Below are positions 35,293-46,974 of a stretch of 64,000 nt of DNA, piece by piece (the stretch's first letter is position 1; every line of letters starts with the position of its first letter). The translations under genes and the position numbers were made by a program. This DNA comes from Trissonchulus latispiculum (Eukaryota > Nematoda > Enoplea > Enoplida > Ironidae): contig JASAND010015711.1 in assembly GCA_030248195.1 (NCBI GenBank), positions 1-64,000 on the forward strand, in the 5' to 3' direction. A model generated the notes under the pieces. The model was given only the letters and a program-made list of their open reading frames with translations, did no database searches and was not told the DNA's origin.

Positions 35293-36674
35293 ATGGAAGG
35301 GATTCGTTGGGTGGCCTTTCTGGCTGTGGGTTGTTCCACTCTCACCCTTCTCGCTTCCGTCTTCTTCGTTCCGATGCTCTTCGCCGAGATCTCCAGCATC
35401 TGGGCTGATCTGGACTCTCGCATGGACTCATTTAAGGTTGGTTGTTGCCAACTTCTAACCCCTTTCAAATGTAGTCAGCTACCGTCAAAGATCTTCTCCT
35501 TTTGGATATTTAGGATTTAGCTGTCTTCCCACTACATCCGGAACGAATAAGAAAGGTAGATAATCAAGTTATCTGAAATTTTTAGTTCAGATGACATCGT
35601 TAGCACTAGAATTCTACCAAACTACCTTAGCTCATTGTCGCTGTCTTTATTTATTTTCAGAAGTTATCAGACGTGGCATGGCGTGAATTGTCGGAACTGA
35701 ATTCCAATCCTGAAGCGAGGATGATTCGCCAAGCCTATGGAGGTGGAGGTGGAGGAAGCGGCGGCGGAGGATTTGGTGGAGGAGGAGGCGGCGGCGGAGG
35801 AGGAGGAGGAGGAGGAGGAGGAGGAGGAGGAGGAGGAGGCGGCGGCGGAGGCGGGGGAGCAGGAGCGGTCGGGGCAGGAGTCTCTTCTGGAATGTGTCGT
35901 ACGTGTTTTAGTGTTAATATATACATAACTCCATTAAGGCATTATAGACACTAATTTTATTTTTACAGCAGAAAAACTTAAATAGTTTACTAAGAGCCTA
36001 TTTCTTTAAAGATTAAAATGGTCGGATTAAACGGATTAAAAATCAGCCGGATTAAAATTTTAATTTATATTTCTTTAATGCAGGATTAAACGGATTAAAC
36101 GGATTAAAATTAACTCGTTTAATCCGACCATTTTTAATCCACGGATTAAACGACTTGATTTTAATCCATTTAATCCGCCATTAAAGAAACAGCGATTAAA
36201 AATTTTAATCCGCCAACTTTTAATCCGTTTAATCCGCGTAGATGCACGAGGATTAAAAGTTAGTTGAAAATGCAGGCGGAGGATTAAACGGATTAAAATT
36301 AATCTTTAAAGAAACAGAGATTAAGCAGGTCGGATTAAAATTAACTCGTTGAGTTTTTAATCCGAAGTGTGAATAAAGAAACAGGATTAGATTAAAATTT
36401 TAATCCTAGGTTCATTAAAGAAATAGGATTAAATTTAATCCGTTTAACTCGTTTAACTCGCTGGATTAAATTTTAATCCGTTTAATCCGAGGTGCTGTTT
36501 CTTTAATGCGGATTAATTTTAATCTAATCCGTTTAATCTTTAAAGAAATAGGGCCTAAGATAACAATGTTTTTATTTTTGCTAGGCTCATAAGGATAATC
36601 ATAGCAGTCAAAGCAATGCAAATCAAGTAGAAAGCCAAGTTTGACAGATAACTGTATAAACTCTAGCCGAACTC

Positions 36675-36735
<61 letters not shown>

Positions 36736-38080
36736 TATGTATATGTATATATATATATATATGTGTGTGTTATAGTGTTATGTTATGGCTTTCCTTCTTT
36801 GTTTCTGTTATTTCTTTTTCCAATTTAGGCTGTGATTCATCAACTGCTTGTCCTCCTGGACCGCCTGGTATTCCCGGTGAACCTGGGTAAACATTTAAAG
36901 GTTTACTATAACCAACGACTAGTGATCAATTATTTGTTACAAAAAGAAAACATGTAGTACTTTCTTTCTACGCTATTTAACCTGGTTGTCTGCCAGTGCT
37001 TTTTCTATACACGTTCTGGCTTTCATGTTGTTATATATCAATATTTTAGTCACCTCACCCGAGCTGATGTTCCAGCTAATCAATCAATCAATATTTCACT
37101 CAATACATGTAAATTGTTGACTGTTTCAGGGAGCCGGGAGAGGAAGGAGATCCGGGGTCGGACGGGGCTCCTGGTGAGGACGCGGAGGACACGCAGGGCG
37201 AGATGCACGGAATGCCGGAGTGCATGGAGTGTCCACAGGGCGACCCCGGCGCACCCGGACCTCCTGGGCCCAATGGTATATAATCCCTTTCCACTTCAGC
37301 TTACGTTAAAATATTACCTGTCAAATTATCGGGTTTCAATTTCCGTTCCTAAGACGTCAACTAATTGCACTCTAAGTCAATTAACTCCATAAAGTTTCAG
37401 CTAAATTTGAAGTATTTCAAATCAACCAAAATTTGTATTATGGTATACTTTATACTTACTACTGTAGAATCATTTCATAGTATCAGTTGTATTTCAGTTA
37501 AGTAGTATGTATTATCAAGTTCAATTTTTATTTGTTTTCTCCTGACTTGTTTTTCTACATTATCCCAGCATGTCCACAAGTTTCAGTTGAATTTGAAGTG
37601 TTTTAAATTAAGGTGTTTACTTTTTGCTGCTTTGCAGGTCCTGCCGGTATGAAGGGAATGCCTGGTATGCCCGGTCGACCAGGAAATCCAGGACAACCAG
37701 GCCAGGGCGGACTACCCGGCCCAGATGGTGGTCCTGGAGCTGACGGTGGACCTGGGCCGGCCGGACCGGCCGGAAATGATGGATCCGGAGGAAGAGGTGG
37801 AAAGGGTGAAAAGGGAGAACCCGGACTGAAGGGGCCACAGGGTCAGCAGGGAAAGCCAGGGAGCAAGGGCGGCAGTGGACCTCCGGGACCCCGTGGTCCC
37901 AATGGCCCGCCAGGTGACAATGGCAAGGCGGGTGGTCCAGGTCAAGCCGGACCGGCTGGAGGCCCAGGTGGTCCCGGGCCGGATGCCCAATACTGTCCCT
38001 GCCCACCTAGAGGTGGCGGTGGAGGCTTTGGAGGAGGCGGAGGAGGTGGAGGTGGAGGTGGCGGATATAAGCAGAAATAA
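35293..38080 (+). CDS. Nematode cuticle collagen, copy 2, intact, six exons, 355 aa
   Basis: Exons are 35293-35436, 35514-35555, 35661-35895, 36829-36886, 37130-37275 and 37638-38080, all GT-AG with consistent phases and no internal stop. Residues 1-62 form the cuticle-collagen N domain ([15 protein letters not shown]..., hydrophobic signal-anchor, then aWRELSEL near 69). RMIR at 82-85 fits the RXXR subtilisin-type processing site. Residues 89-132 are almost all Gly. A Cys pair (141-142) and Cys148 precede Gly-X-Y blocks, interrupted at about 175-195 by an acidic segment with two Cys. The C end has YCPCPPR and a Gly-rich tail ending YKQK. The product should be a secreted structural collagen of the cuticle. 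AATAAA at 38076-38081 overlaps the stop. An upstream ATG at 35158 is out of frame and I take it as leader. Confidence 0.92.
35994..36555. mobile_element. 562-bp MITE with GGATTAAAC arrays in collagen intron 3
   Basis: The ends are GAGCCTATTTCTTTAAAGAT and its near complement, flanked by TAA at 35991-35993 and 36556-36558. The body is dozens of copies of CGGATTAAA and TTTAATCCG. Collagen copy 1 has the unoccupied site (TTTATTAAGATAACG on its coding strand), which proves insertion after the gene duplication. The TAA duplication points to PIF/Harbinger mobilisation. Confidence 0.85.
36681..36760. repeat. AT dinucleotide microsatellite
   Basis: About 30 TA repeats lie in intron 3 of collagen copy 2. 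Copy 1 has only a short ATATATATAT at the matching place (near 8240). Confidence 0.9.
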
Positions 38081-38220
38081 AGAACAGACAGGATGAAGAA
38101 ATGTTGACGTTTTCAAATTTAAATATTTTATAACAGAACTCATTACTCGTTTTTGTATTGTGCTCCTTCTATGCTATTTATACTATTTTTATATTTCATA
38201 TATTATTAAAGATTATATTA

Positions 38221-39178
38221 GGGTAAACTCGTTTATAGTGGACACTCGGGTATAGTTGACAATACTAAGCTTCTGTGCAAATATAATCCAGTAGGAATAC
38301 TTTCTTCTGCGGAAATTAACAACATGTGATAGCGCAATCTTTGGGCTATCCAACGACATATCATATGTGATGCTACGTTGGATACACTGCGAATACGAAG
38401 CATCCAAACATAAAGCATTTTGTGAAAGTTCAAAAATGCTAAGGATTTTGGCAAAAATACTAAGCTTCAGAGCTTCAGTTCGTGCCCATTTCCGCCAGTG
38501 AAGTTGAAAACCTTATGATCATCCGAAAGCAAATTTTGTGCAGATTAATATAAGCTAATGAAAATTAAAATTTCGCAGTGCAAAAATTTTTTCTGAATTT
38601 TTTTTCTATTTTCTATCAAATTTCAAACAACTCGGCCTAAGTTGACAATTTCGCCGGGTATAGTGGACACCCCGAAATCAAAGAATTATATTCCTTTAAG
38701 TCGAAATTTGTTTGCATATTCGAAATCAGCGCATTGAAAAACATACCTTTACAAAGTTTCAGCTCAATTGGTTAAGTTGTGAGGCCTACAGGAGTGGGAA
38801 CGTGACAGGACAAAAAGTTTTAAAACTTCTCCCTCGAAACCACTAATTTTATCATTTTAACATTTGTGACCAATTTCTTGTTTTTGGCTTTTATTGCAAT
38901 CTGAAATACGTGTAAAAGATACGTGACAACATTAGCCGAGTTATGTCCACTTAGCCCGGACTATGTGTCCACATTATCCGAGCTGTCAAAAATTTAGTAC
39001 AGTTACAGTTTTGCGAAGAATTTTTCCACTTCTCAATATAAAACTATGTCGCTAGAAAGAGGAGAAAACGTTCTTTTACTTGATATAAAATTTATATGGG
39101 GTAGCCGCTGAAAATTTTGAGTAATTTTTCTCGGAATGAATTTTTCTCAAAAAGTGTCAACTATAGACGAGTTTACCC
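38221..39178. mobile_element. Tc1/pogo-like MITE with TA duplication
   Basis: The ends are GGGTAAACTCGTTTATAGTG and the inverted TATAGACGAGTTTACCC, flanked by TA (38219-38220, 39179-39180). Inside, the phrase TATAGTGGACACC recurs, and CCGAGTTATGTCCAC recurs in inverted sense. TA duplication and this end type fit Tc1/mariner/pogo non-autonomous elements. It lies directly behind collagen copy 2. Confidence 0.7.
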
Positions 39179-41507
39179 TATTAGATTATTATCAAGATTA
39201 TTCAGCTGCTAAAAGGGCACCGCTCAACAGAACCTAGTCGTACACAAATGAAGAACAAGCACTATCTCCAATATTCAGTTCAGGTGGATTTATTCAGTGA
39301 TTGATTGTTGATCATATAGTTAGGGACTAAGAAGTGATGATCAAAGTTGAATAAGCTTTGATTGTTCCATTTCTTAAACGAATTAAGATACTCTAGCACG
39401 CCAGACCCTGCGTTTACATACTGCTACATAGTACTAATGCTTAGCGACAAACTGACACAGCAGCTATCTATGCATTCCTACAGCCTACCGTATGCAGCAG
39501 GAGAAAAGCTATTATGGAACTATCATGTTCATTTGTCTTGATTTGGCTGGGAGTTGTTTTTCAACCAACGCTCAAATGGCTTGACAGTGCAGCGACAGGT
39601 AACGTGTAACAGCTCTGCAGCTCTGAAACTATTCTTAACATCCTTATATTTAATAAAAGCGTTACGGTCACAAGCTGGAGAAAACTATTTTGTGTTAGTA
39701 ACAAATATCTGGGGAATTTTATTACTTTTGGTTCTTCCCCCATAGTCAAAAACCTAGCCCTTTTACTTGTGGAGGTTGTAATGTTACGGATGAAGTAAAA
39801 GCCAAAAAAAGTTAAGAAACTTCATTAAAATTGTGAATCGTGATCGGAATCGGAATTGTTATTGGTGGTTGTTCTTGGAAACAGTTATTCAGAACCTAGT
39901 GTGCAGTATGTGAACGTCCAAGCAATATTTGTCATTATTTTATGTTCTTGTGAATACCAGAGTTGCCAGCCGGTTTAAATAATTCAAATCACTCAAACCT
40001 TACAAAAGGGGACATAGGTTCTAGTGTGGTTAAGAAACTAGGTTTATAACAGTGTTAGAACACGAATAAACAGCGCGAGAAGAGAATAGGAATTCAATGG
40101 AATCTAGATGCCAGAAATGAGGTTGAAAAGAGCGTTATAATCTACATAGGTAGTGCCAGAATAGGATAGGAACCCAGCGTAATATGAGCTAATAAGGTTT
40201 GATCAGGGCTAACCATTAACGGAGAGGTCGTTACCACTCCCCGGGTCAGTAATAGGCCCCCAACTATAGCCTTTGATCAACTAACGGAGGAGTCGTTACT
40301 CTTCCCCAGGCCTCAGCGGGCCTCCTGTTGTTGAAAAATGGTTCAAAGTTTCATTTAAAGCAAACTTACATTAGTGAAGAAGAAAGCTATCAAAAGTTAC
40401 CATCCTAGAAATCACGAATTATTACAGAAATTGCAGTTAAAAGTAACATATACGGTCATACGTTGGAAGATGGGTCATTTAAACTTTAATATTCGTAGTT
40501 AGGCTTATGAAATATGGTTTTGGAGCACTAATATGTGCTAGTTAGGCCTAATTAGTGGTAATTAGGCAATAATTAATGAATTTTGACAATTTTTAGTGAA
40601 AATATAACTTAGGCTCATCTGAAAGGCAATTTCTTCCTGGTTCCAAAAATCCAAACCCTGTCTTTTAACTCCTAATATTGCGAAAGTTATGGGTTAAAAT
40701 AACTTTGTACTTTAAAATTTTAATTCTTCAATTTTAACCTTACGTAAATTCTTTAAGTGGGCGTAACAAACACTTGTTGTTACGCCCATTCATGTTTTCA
40801 TTCATCCCCCTATCCATTCTCGGGCTTCTGTTGGCCCTCTCCCAGCGAAGATTTGCCTCGCAGAGAAGAAATTTAGCGTGTATTCATAGGTGTTAATAGG
40901 TTCGGAGGGGGCATAACCCTCTCCCCAATTGTTTAAATAAAATAAAAATAAGTGATCATAGGTAGTTACGTACGTAGATTATTGTCATGTAAGTTTTATT
41001 AACTAAAAAATTACGTAGCTCTTTGTATGCACAACTTTTGCGCAACAATTGCCCTCCCGTTCTTACGGTAGGAACCTCCAGCGCTAGTGAGGGAGAGCAA
41101 TTGTTGCTGGGATTAACAAGGCGGCTTCCCTTGTTCCTGGCCGAGAAATCGTCACTAAAAGGAAGAGAAAGGGGCCAGTGAATAAGGGAACGCCTGAAAA
41201 ATACAAAACATAAAATTTACAAAAGTTTACAGCAACAATAGCACTTAAGTTTTATATTTCCATATTGGGGCCTGAGAGGCCATTATTCTGTCCTTTTTCA
41301 TTTTTCGTTTTAAGAGAATTTTTATTTTTATCAGAAACTTTCCCCTTTGGTTACCTTTATGTGTTAACCAAAATGTCTGGAAAGTTTCTGGAGATTCAGC
41401 TCCGAAAATTTTGCACACAAAGGGGTCATAAAGCCAGACCCCCCATAAATCTCCATCTTGGTGGGCCAGGCGTGCAAACAGCCCACGTCGGGTCTGCACC
41501 CACAAAG

Positions 41508-41603
41508 GGGATTTCCAGAATAATCTGGAAATCCCGTCCACCTCAAAGAAAACCGCCAACAGGCGTGAGGTCGACTGACTGGAAATTCAAAATTTCCAGT
41601 CAG
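41508..41603. other. Two adjacent perfect hairpins
   Basis: 41508-41535: GGGATTTCCAGA and TCTGGAAATCCC with a 4-base loop. 41575-41603: CTGACTGGAAATT and AATTTCCAGTCAG with a 3-base loop. Stems of 12 and 13 bp with minimal loops, 40 bases apart. Confidence 0.75.
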
Positions 41604-41963
41604 TCTTGCTTCAGCTCCGGCCGAGAGCGGCCGTGTATCCCCCCTCCATTTCAATGCGTTCTCCTGGTGTGCCAGCGTTTTGGCCGGAGAATCCCCAGCG
41701 CATTTAGACCCCCCCCCATAGGACCACGAGTTAGGACCTCCTCTGGCCCACACAGGTCAGAGGAGAAGAAATGAGCGAACACGAAGCAAGACCAGCACGA
41801 TCTAGGGCCACATGAGCGCACTATGCTCGGCCAGACGCACAAGAAGAACGCACTTTTTCTAGGTTTTAGAAGGCCTTTTTTCGGCCTATTTTTACTTTTG
41901 TTTTCGGCCTTCGGGCCTTTAATTTTTAATCAAATTACAGCCCTTTTTGGCTCATTCAAAATT

Positions 41964-42135
41964 AGCGAGCCCTCGTGGCCAGTCTTTTTACTTTTGCTTT
42001 TATCCAGTGGGCCCTCGTGGCCAGTTTTTGTGTTTTAATCAGCGAGCCCTCGTGGCCAGTTTTTCACACCTTTTTCAACTAGCGAGCCCTCGTGGCCAGT
42101 TTTTGTCTTTCTTGTCAGCGAGCCCTCGTGGCCAG
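41964..42135. repeat. Interspersed 19-mer array AGCGAGCCCTCGTGGCCAG
   Basis: Five copies start at 41964, 42006, 42041, 42081 and 42117 (the second reads CAGTGGGCCCTCGTGGCCAG). They are separated by T-rich spacers of 16-23 bases that share no sequence except T-richness. Block L has no counterpart at the homologous place, so the array arose in block R. Confidence 0.8.
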
Positions 42136-42282
42136 ATATTTTTACCTTTTCTACACTTTTGGGGTTATTTAATGATGAAGGGATTTTGAGTGGGGACCCA
42201 CCCTTGAGTTGAGGTAGGAGGTCCCTTGGCTATGACCTCGTATTCTGAATTGAGTTAAGTCTAGGGAATAATTCTCCCCACA

Positions 42283-42305
42283 GCCGGCAATTAGGAATTG
42301 CCGGC
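42283..42305. other. Conserved hairpin, R copy
   Basis: GCCGGCAATT and AATTGCCGGC enclose AGG. Homologue of 30349-30370 with one compensated pair. Confidence 0.75.
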
Positions 42306-45300
42306 CATGTTCGTACAAGTTAGGCACTACTGAAGTTAAACTATTGTCTGTAATCGTGTTGTGCTATTTGTGTAGGTCGGCTACCCAAAAAGTAATAGGA
42401 ATTAAAACCCAGAAACAGTTTTAATTAATAATTATTTAGCCTTTTCAAGGGGAATGGCCGGCTTCCCCTATGTTAATTTTATCAAGCTGTCCTTAGCGGA
42501 ATTAATGGTTGTTGTTTAGTAATAATTGCCGGGCAATTATTACTCGTTGGCTTTCCTGCAAAATTCACAAAGTTTCAAAGTTTAAAGTCCTCGTTAAAAG
42601 TGCAAACTTACAAACTTTGGGCTCCCGACGGAGACCCGTTAATCTCCAAAAAACACAATAAAAAAGTGCATACAAAGAATAGGTAGGTTTAGGTAGGGAA
42701 GTGTTAGAATCTGTATTGTATTATGTAGTTGTTGTGTTGTTATTGGTGTGATCGCGATTATTATTGTGTGAATGCGAACCCCAAATTTACGTACTTGGCT
42801 TCTTGGGTAAATTCCTTATGGATGATGAGGTTCCAAGTTAGCCCCTTTTAAGTGTGATTTCTAAACCAAAATTGTGTGACTGTGTGTGTGATTGAGGGCA
42901 GACCATGTAAACTCCCTTTGTTCGATAAGGGTCTTGGAAATGCCAGAATGAATGTGTAATTGCTCAGATATTAGGCAGGAAATGGGCCAAATTGAGTAGC
43001 AATTTGGCCCTTAATTACAAATAATCAGGGATCTGTTTCGGTTTAGGTTTAAATGCGTGTTTGATGTTAAAATTGTTAATTTCGGAGTGAGTGCAAGGTA
43101 AAATTCTGTTTAAAATTGTTCTGTTTGACGGTTAGGGCAGATTCTGCAGCCTAGGGTCACGGGGACCCCCATTAGGTCTGCAGGTCTGCCGGATTTCCGG
43201 TCATCCGTGTAAGTCGCCCTGCGATTAGGGGACGGATGGGCCGCAACTATGAAATCCAGCACTAACCGGTTTAGACAAGTAAATAATGAATAAAATATGT
43301 AGAAATCTGTCATTAGTAAGAATCTCGCAACAAATGTCCGATTAGCGGACTGGTAGTTAGTTAGCTCTAGGTTAAGTCTTTCGACAAATGTCCGATTAGC
43401 GGACTGACAGTTTAAATCAGTTCTAGGTAGGGAAATAGCTGCAGTCTTGGTATCGGTACGTAGGGACTGCGTAAAATGGCTGCTGAGATAGTGAGTGAGT
43501 GAGTTTTTGCATTTCCGGTAAGAAAAGAGTTAAAACTAATTATGTGCAAAAAACTCACCCACAAAGCAGCCCATTGTTTTAACCTTGCCAATGAGGGTAG
43601 GAAAGCTGATTAGCCATAGAACGCTTAATCAAACAAACAACAGTATTAATTTGTATAAATAAGTATAAGTATTAAGTTACCATTATATTAGTTTATTAAT
43701 TTAATGTACTTAGGTAGATAGGCAGTAGCTAGGTTAATTGTAGTAAACTATAGTTAATTGACCATCTTCCAACATCAAAAGCTTATCATGTTTTGTGTAC
43801 ACTCAAGAATAGCAGCGGACCACGGGAAACAAGCCTGTTTCCCGTGGCAAATCAACAAAATTGGGCCAGAATTAGGCCAGAGATGCAAGTTTTGTTCAGT
43901 TATTTAATCTGTTCCAGTAAATCCGTGAGATTCTGTCAGGATCTGTTCATAATAACCTCGGACGGGCCAGGCGGCCCGGTTTGTGTAAGAAGAGGACGGA
44001 AACTAGCGAGATTTTCGGATAATGTGCGGATAGCGAGAATTGCACGTTTTTGAGAGTTGCTTCATCCAATCTCAAGTCATTAAGACCCGACTTGGGTCCA
44101 GTAGTGAGGGCATTACAAACCATTTTGTCTGCGCAAAGAATTAGCGCAAGTTTAATCAAAAACAACAAGTTGTGCTTTAAAAAGGGCCAAGAAGGCCAGC
44201 TTTTGTGACAGGAAATTGCATAGTACTTTGCGAAGCGAAGCAATGGAAGAAGTCTAAGTGACTTTCACTTTAGTGAAGAGAGCGGGCAGAAGCTACTGAC
44301 CAACTCCAACTCTTTAATTCACCCTCGCTGAATTGTTGCTCCACTGTCACCGAGGTATCATGGCCTCTCAAGGTTAGGTGGAGCAAGGGCTCAGCTTGTT
44401 AAAAGGTTCTGTCTAAATGTCAGTAGCTTCGCGGCCTTGCGCCTCTTCAGCATTCTTCTCTCAATTTCCTTTTTCGTCAATTCACAAGTTCAAATAGGGC
44501 CCAAAATGCACATTTTGGGCCAGGAAAGCGAAAGAACGAGTAATGGTTGCTGGGTTCGATTCCCGCACCGTGACCTTGTATTAATGGGTTTTAACCCATT
44601 TGATTCAGGTGCGGATTTGACTGCGAAGCTGCCCATCTGGATCGTTAGACGTTAGCTGCGATAGACAGTGATTTCCTGCTCAGTTAGTAATCCTTGGTAT
44701 CAGTGGACCGGAAGTCGTCCTGTTTGTGAATCAGTTCTCAGTAGCATCAGTCAGTCAGTATTGTCAGAAGGTACATTAGTCAATCAGCTGTGCTAATTCA
44801 GTGATTGGAGAAGGAAGCAGCGGGCAGCAATCAGAACCTGATCAAAGTTGGGCTATACCTAAAACCCTATCTAGAGCGAACTTTCGTTGATTCCCCAAGT
44901 GTACTCTTCAGTCTAAAATGTCAACTTCCTGCATCTCTAAAACCATTACCCCGGCCCTCCAGCTTTGATTCCTGTCCAGAAGATTAGAAGACCATTATTG
45001 CATAACTGTGTTAACTTAGACCAAATTAGGAATAAGTAAGGAAGGACCTCCCAACTCCCATCTGTTTCGCGTTCCTCAAATTCTATCCCACATAGCATCC
45101 CTGAACTGAGTGTCGGAGCGAAAGCAGTGTCCGACTTTCAGGGGCTCACCCAAAGACCGTCCCTAGGTTAATAATTAGTAACTTAGATTATTGTGATATT
45201 AGTTTGACAGTCCTATTGTAAGGGGACGTATAAAGAGTAACAAAGCACGAGCATATAGGGTAACACACAGCATATAGGGAAATAGAGTTAGAAGGAGTTA

Positions 45301-45593
45301 GTAGAGTGAAAGGGTGTAAAAGGCGTTAAGAAAGAGTATCGACCTTGTCCCAATAACTTAATCAAAGTCTGTAATATTATTCCAAACAGGAATAATATTA
45401 ATAATAACTTATAAAGGGAAAGTAACTGGCAACTCTGGTACAGTAAACTTGTACTGTATCTGATTGTATTGTAACCTAATTGTCGGTATTGTAGTAGTTG
45501 TTAGTTTGAACGCACAGAATTGTACAAACAGTAATTGTAGTGTATTCATTAAATAACCAGTTTGTTAGTTACCGAGTCTTATTACAAGCGACA

Positions 45594-45835
45594 AAGGGCG
45601 CGTTTGCCTTTAAACTACGGTGCGTTTACCGTCTAGCTTATTACAAGCAAACCCAGGCGCGTTAGCCTTCACACACGGTGCGTTTACCGTTCAAACGAGA
45701 AAGAACCGAAGATCCAGTGAGGAAGAACTCAACCAAATCCAGTGCATCCTCAAGAAAGCAAGTGCTGACCCCGCTTGCTGTACAATTGGAAATCATCATC
45801 AAGGAAGCAAGTGCTGACCCCTCTTGCTGTCCGAC
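45594..45835. repeat. Two short direct repeats at the right end of block R
   Basis: GGCGCGTTWGCCTT followed by ACGGTGCGTTTACCGT occurs twice (45598-45630 and 45655-45690). AAGCAAGTGCTGACCCC with CTTGCTGT occurs twice (45756-45780 and 45806-45831). A + frame to a TGA at 46036-46038 crosses them and ends VKKEELTVFRVWNRSEF; it could be the start of a coding region but is not recognised. Confidence 0.45.
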
Positions 45836-46485
45836 GGAAGATCAACTCAGGAGCCTTAAACGAACTCACCGACAAAGACCCCTACCAAGGTTGGCCGCAG
45901 AGAATCTCTGATTCTGGAACACCACCTTTCAGAGATCTGGTGCTTAAGTCTGCTTCATTGCGAACAGACGTGCTGACCTTCCGTGTAAAGAAGGAAGAGC
46001 TTACAGTGTTTAGAGTTTGGAACAGATCAGAGTTTTGATCTTGCTCACTTCATTACACCAAACCAAGTGAGTGTGCTAAAGGTAATACGTAATGAATGAA
46101 AATCAGTCATTAATTAACACACAAGGTTTACATTCATTAGCGAGAATTGCTTTAGCGAGAATTGCTTTAGTGAGAATTGCTTTAGTGAGAATTGCTTTAG
46201 AGAGAAAACTTTAATTTGTAATTTTGCTTTAGTGAGAAATTGCTTTAGAGAGAATTGCTTTAGTGAGAAAACCTTCAGTTGATGACATCTGTGAAAATTA
46301 TGATTCACATTGTTTTGACTCGTGCCAATTCACTTCAAATTCAATGCTTACTATTATAAACTGAAACAAATTAATAAATTAGGTATATAAACAAAGTGAT
46401 TATTGAATAAATAAATAATAAATTAATAAGATTTGTTCCACTGAAAAATTCCATAGAATTGGTGTTCAAAACGAAAGATTAGAGG

Positions 46486-46941
46486 TAGAGATGAGCACGG
46501 GCCGGATTTTTTCGGCCCGGCCCGGCCCGGCCCGCTCCAAAATCTTGCTCGGCCCGGCCCGGCCCGGCCCGCTGTCAAAACTTTTCGGCCCGGCCCGGCC
46601 CGCAAACTAACAAATTTCGGCCCGGCCCGGCCCGCCAAAAGAAAATTTCGAAAATATAACTAACAATATTATTTCAAAGGCTTTAGTGAGTGCTGGAAAC
46701 GCTAAATTATGCTACGAAATCTTAAATTTTGCTGTAAAACAACCTGAATGAGCAAATGTAATGCTAATTTTAGTGATTTGACAACATTTCTTAGAGTCGA
46801 AACGGCCCGTTTCGAACCGTTCCGGCCCGCTGTTGAAACATTTCTCGGCCCGGCCCGGCCCGGCCCGGCCCGCTAACCAATGGATGTCGGCCCGGCCGGG
46901 GCGGGCCGGGCCGGGCCGACGGGCCGAAATGCTCATCTCTA
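46486..46941. mobile_element. hAT-like MITE with GGCCC arrays, 456 bp
   Basis: The ends are TAGAGATGAGCACGGGCC and GGGCCGAAATGCTCATCTCTA (last 18 shared), flanked by a perfect 8-bp duplication ATTAGAGG (46478-46485 and 46942-46949). Pentamer GGCCC arrays follow both ends in inverted sense. Solo-type ends of the same family occur near 47344 (TAGAGATGAGCATTTCGGCC) and 47880. Confidence 0.85.
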
Positions 46942-46974
46942 ATTAGAGGGCAGCACTTTGATCATTACTGTAAT

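Larger units (their letters stand above)
34690..38100. repeat. Duplicated block, collagen copy 2
   Basis: Inverted counterpart of 7150-9640. It is longer because intron 3 gained a 562-bp MITE and an AT microsatellite, and the exon 3 glycine run is 15 nt longer. Confidence 0.85.
39181..46060. other. Hairpin-rich non-coding block R
   Basis: This is about 6.8 kb with perfect hairpins at 40758-40788 (12 bp), 41508-41535 (12 bp), 41575-41603 (13 bp), 42283-42305, 42984-43010, 43820-43847 (12 bp) and 44498-44521 (11 bp). Between about 42190 and 44610 it aligns, inverted, with 28610-30480 of block L. Its right end near 45960-46015 also resembles 27355-27420 inverted. ACAAATGTCCGATTAGCGGA occurs twice (43331, 43384). 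GGTTCGATTCC, a perfect pol III B-box match, is at 44551. The outer limits are uncertain; 39181-40200 shows little hairpin density. The 169-codon frame at 41265-41774 crosses two hairpins and is not convincing. Confidence 0.55.

Noticed and set aside
35158..35458. Upstream ATG reading MVSAERVLKVL... at collagen copy 2 (and 9172 in copy 1)
   Set aside because: It is out of frame with the collagen N domain and overlaps it in another frame. The start at 35293 gives the expected domain and correct exon phase.
41265..41774. 169-codon + frame in block R
   Set aside because: It overlaps two perfect hairpins and a 129-codon frame on the other strand. There is no recognisable domain or splice context.
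41964..42135. CRISPR array
   Set aside because: The genome is eukaryotic, there are only five 19-mers, spacers are low-complexity T-rich and there are no cas genes.
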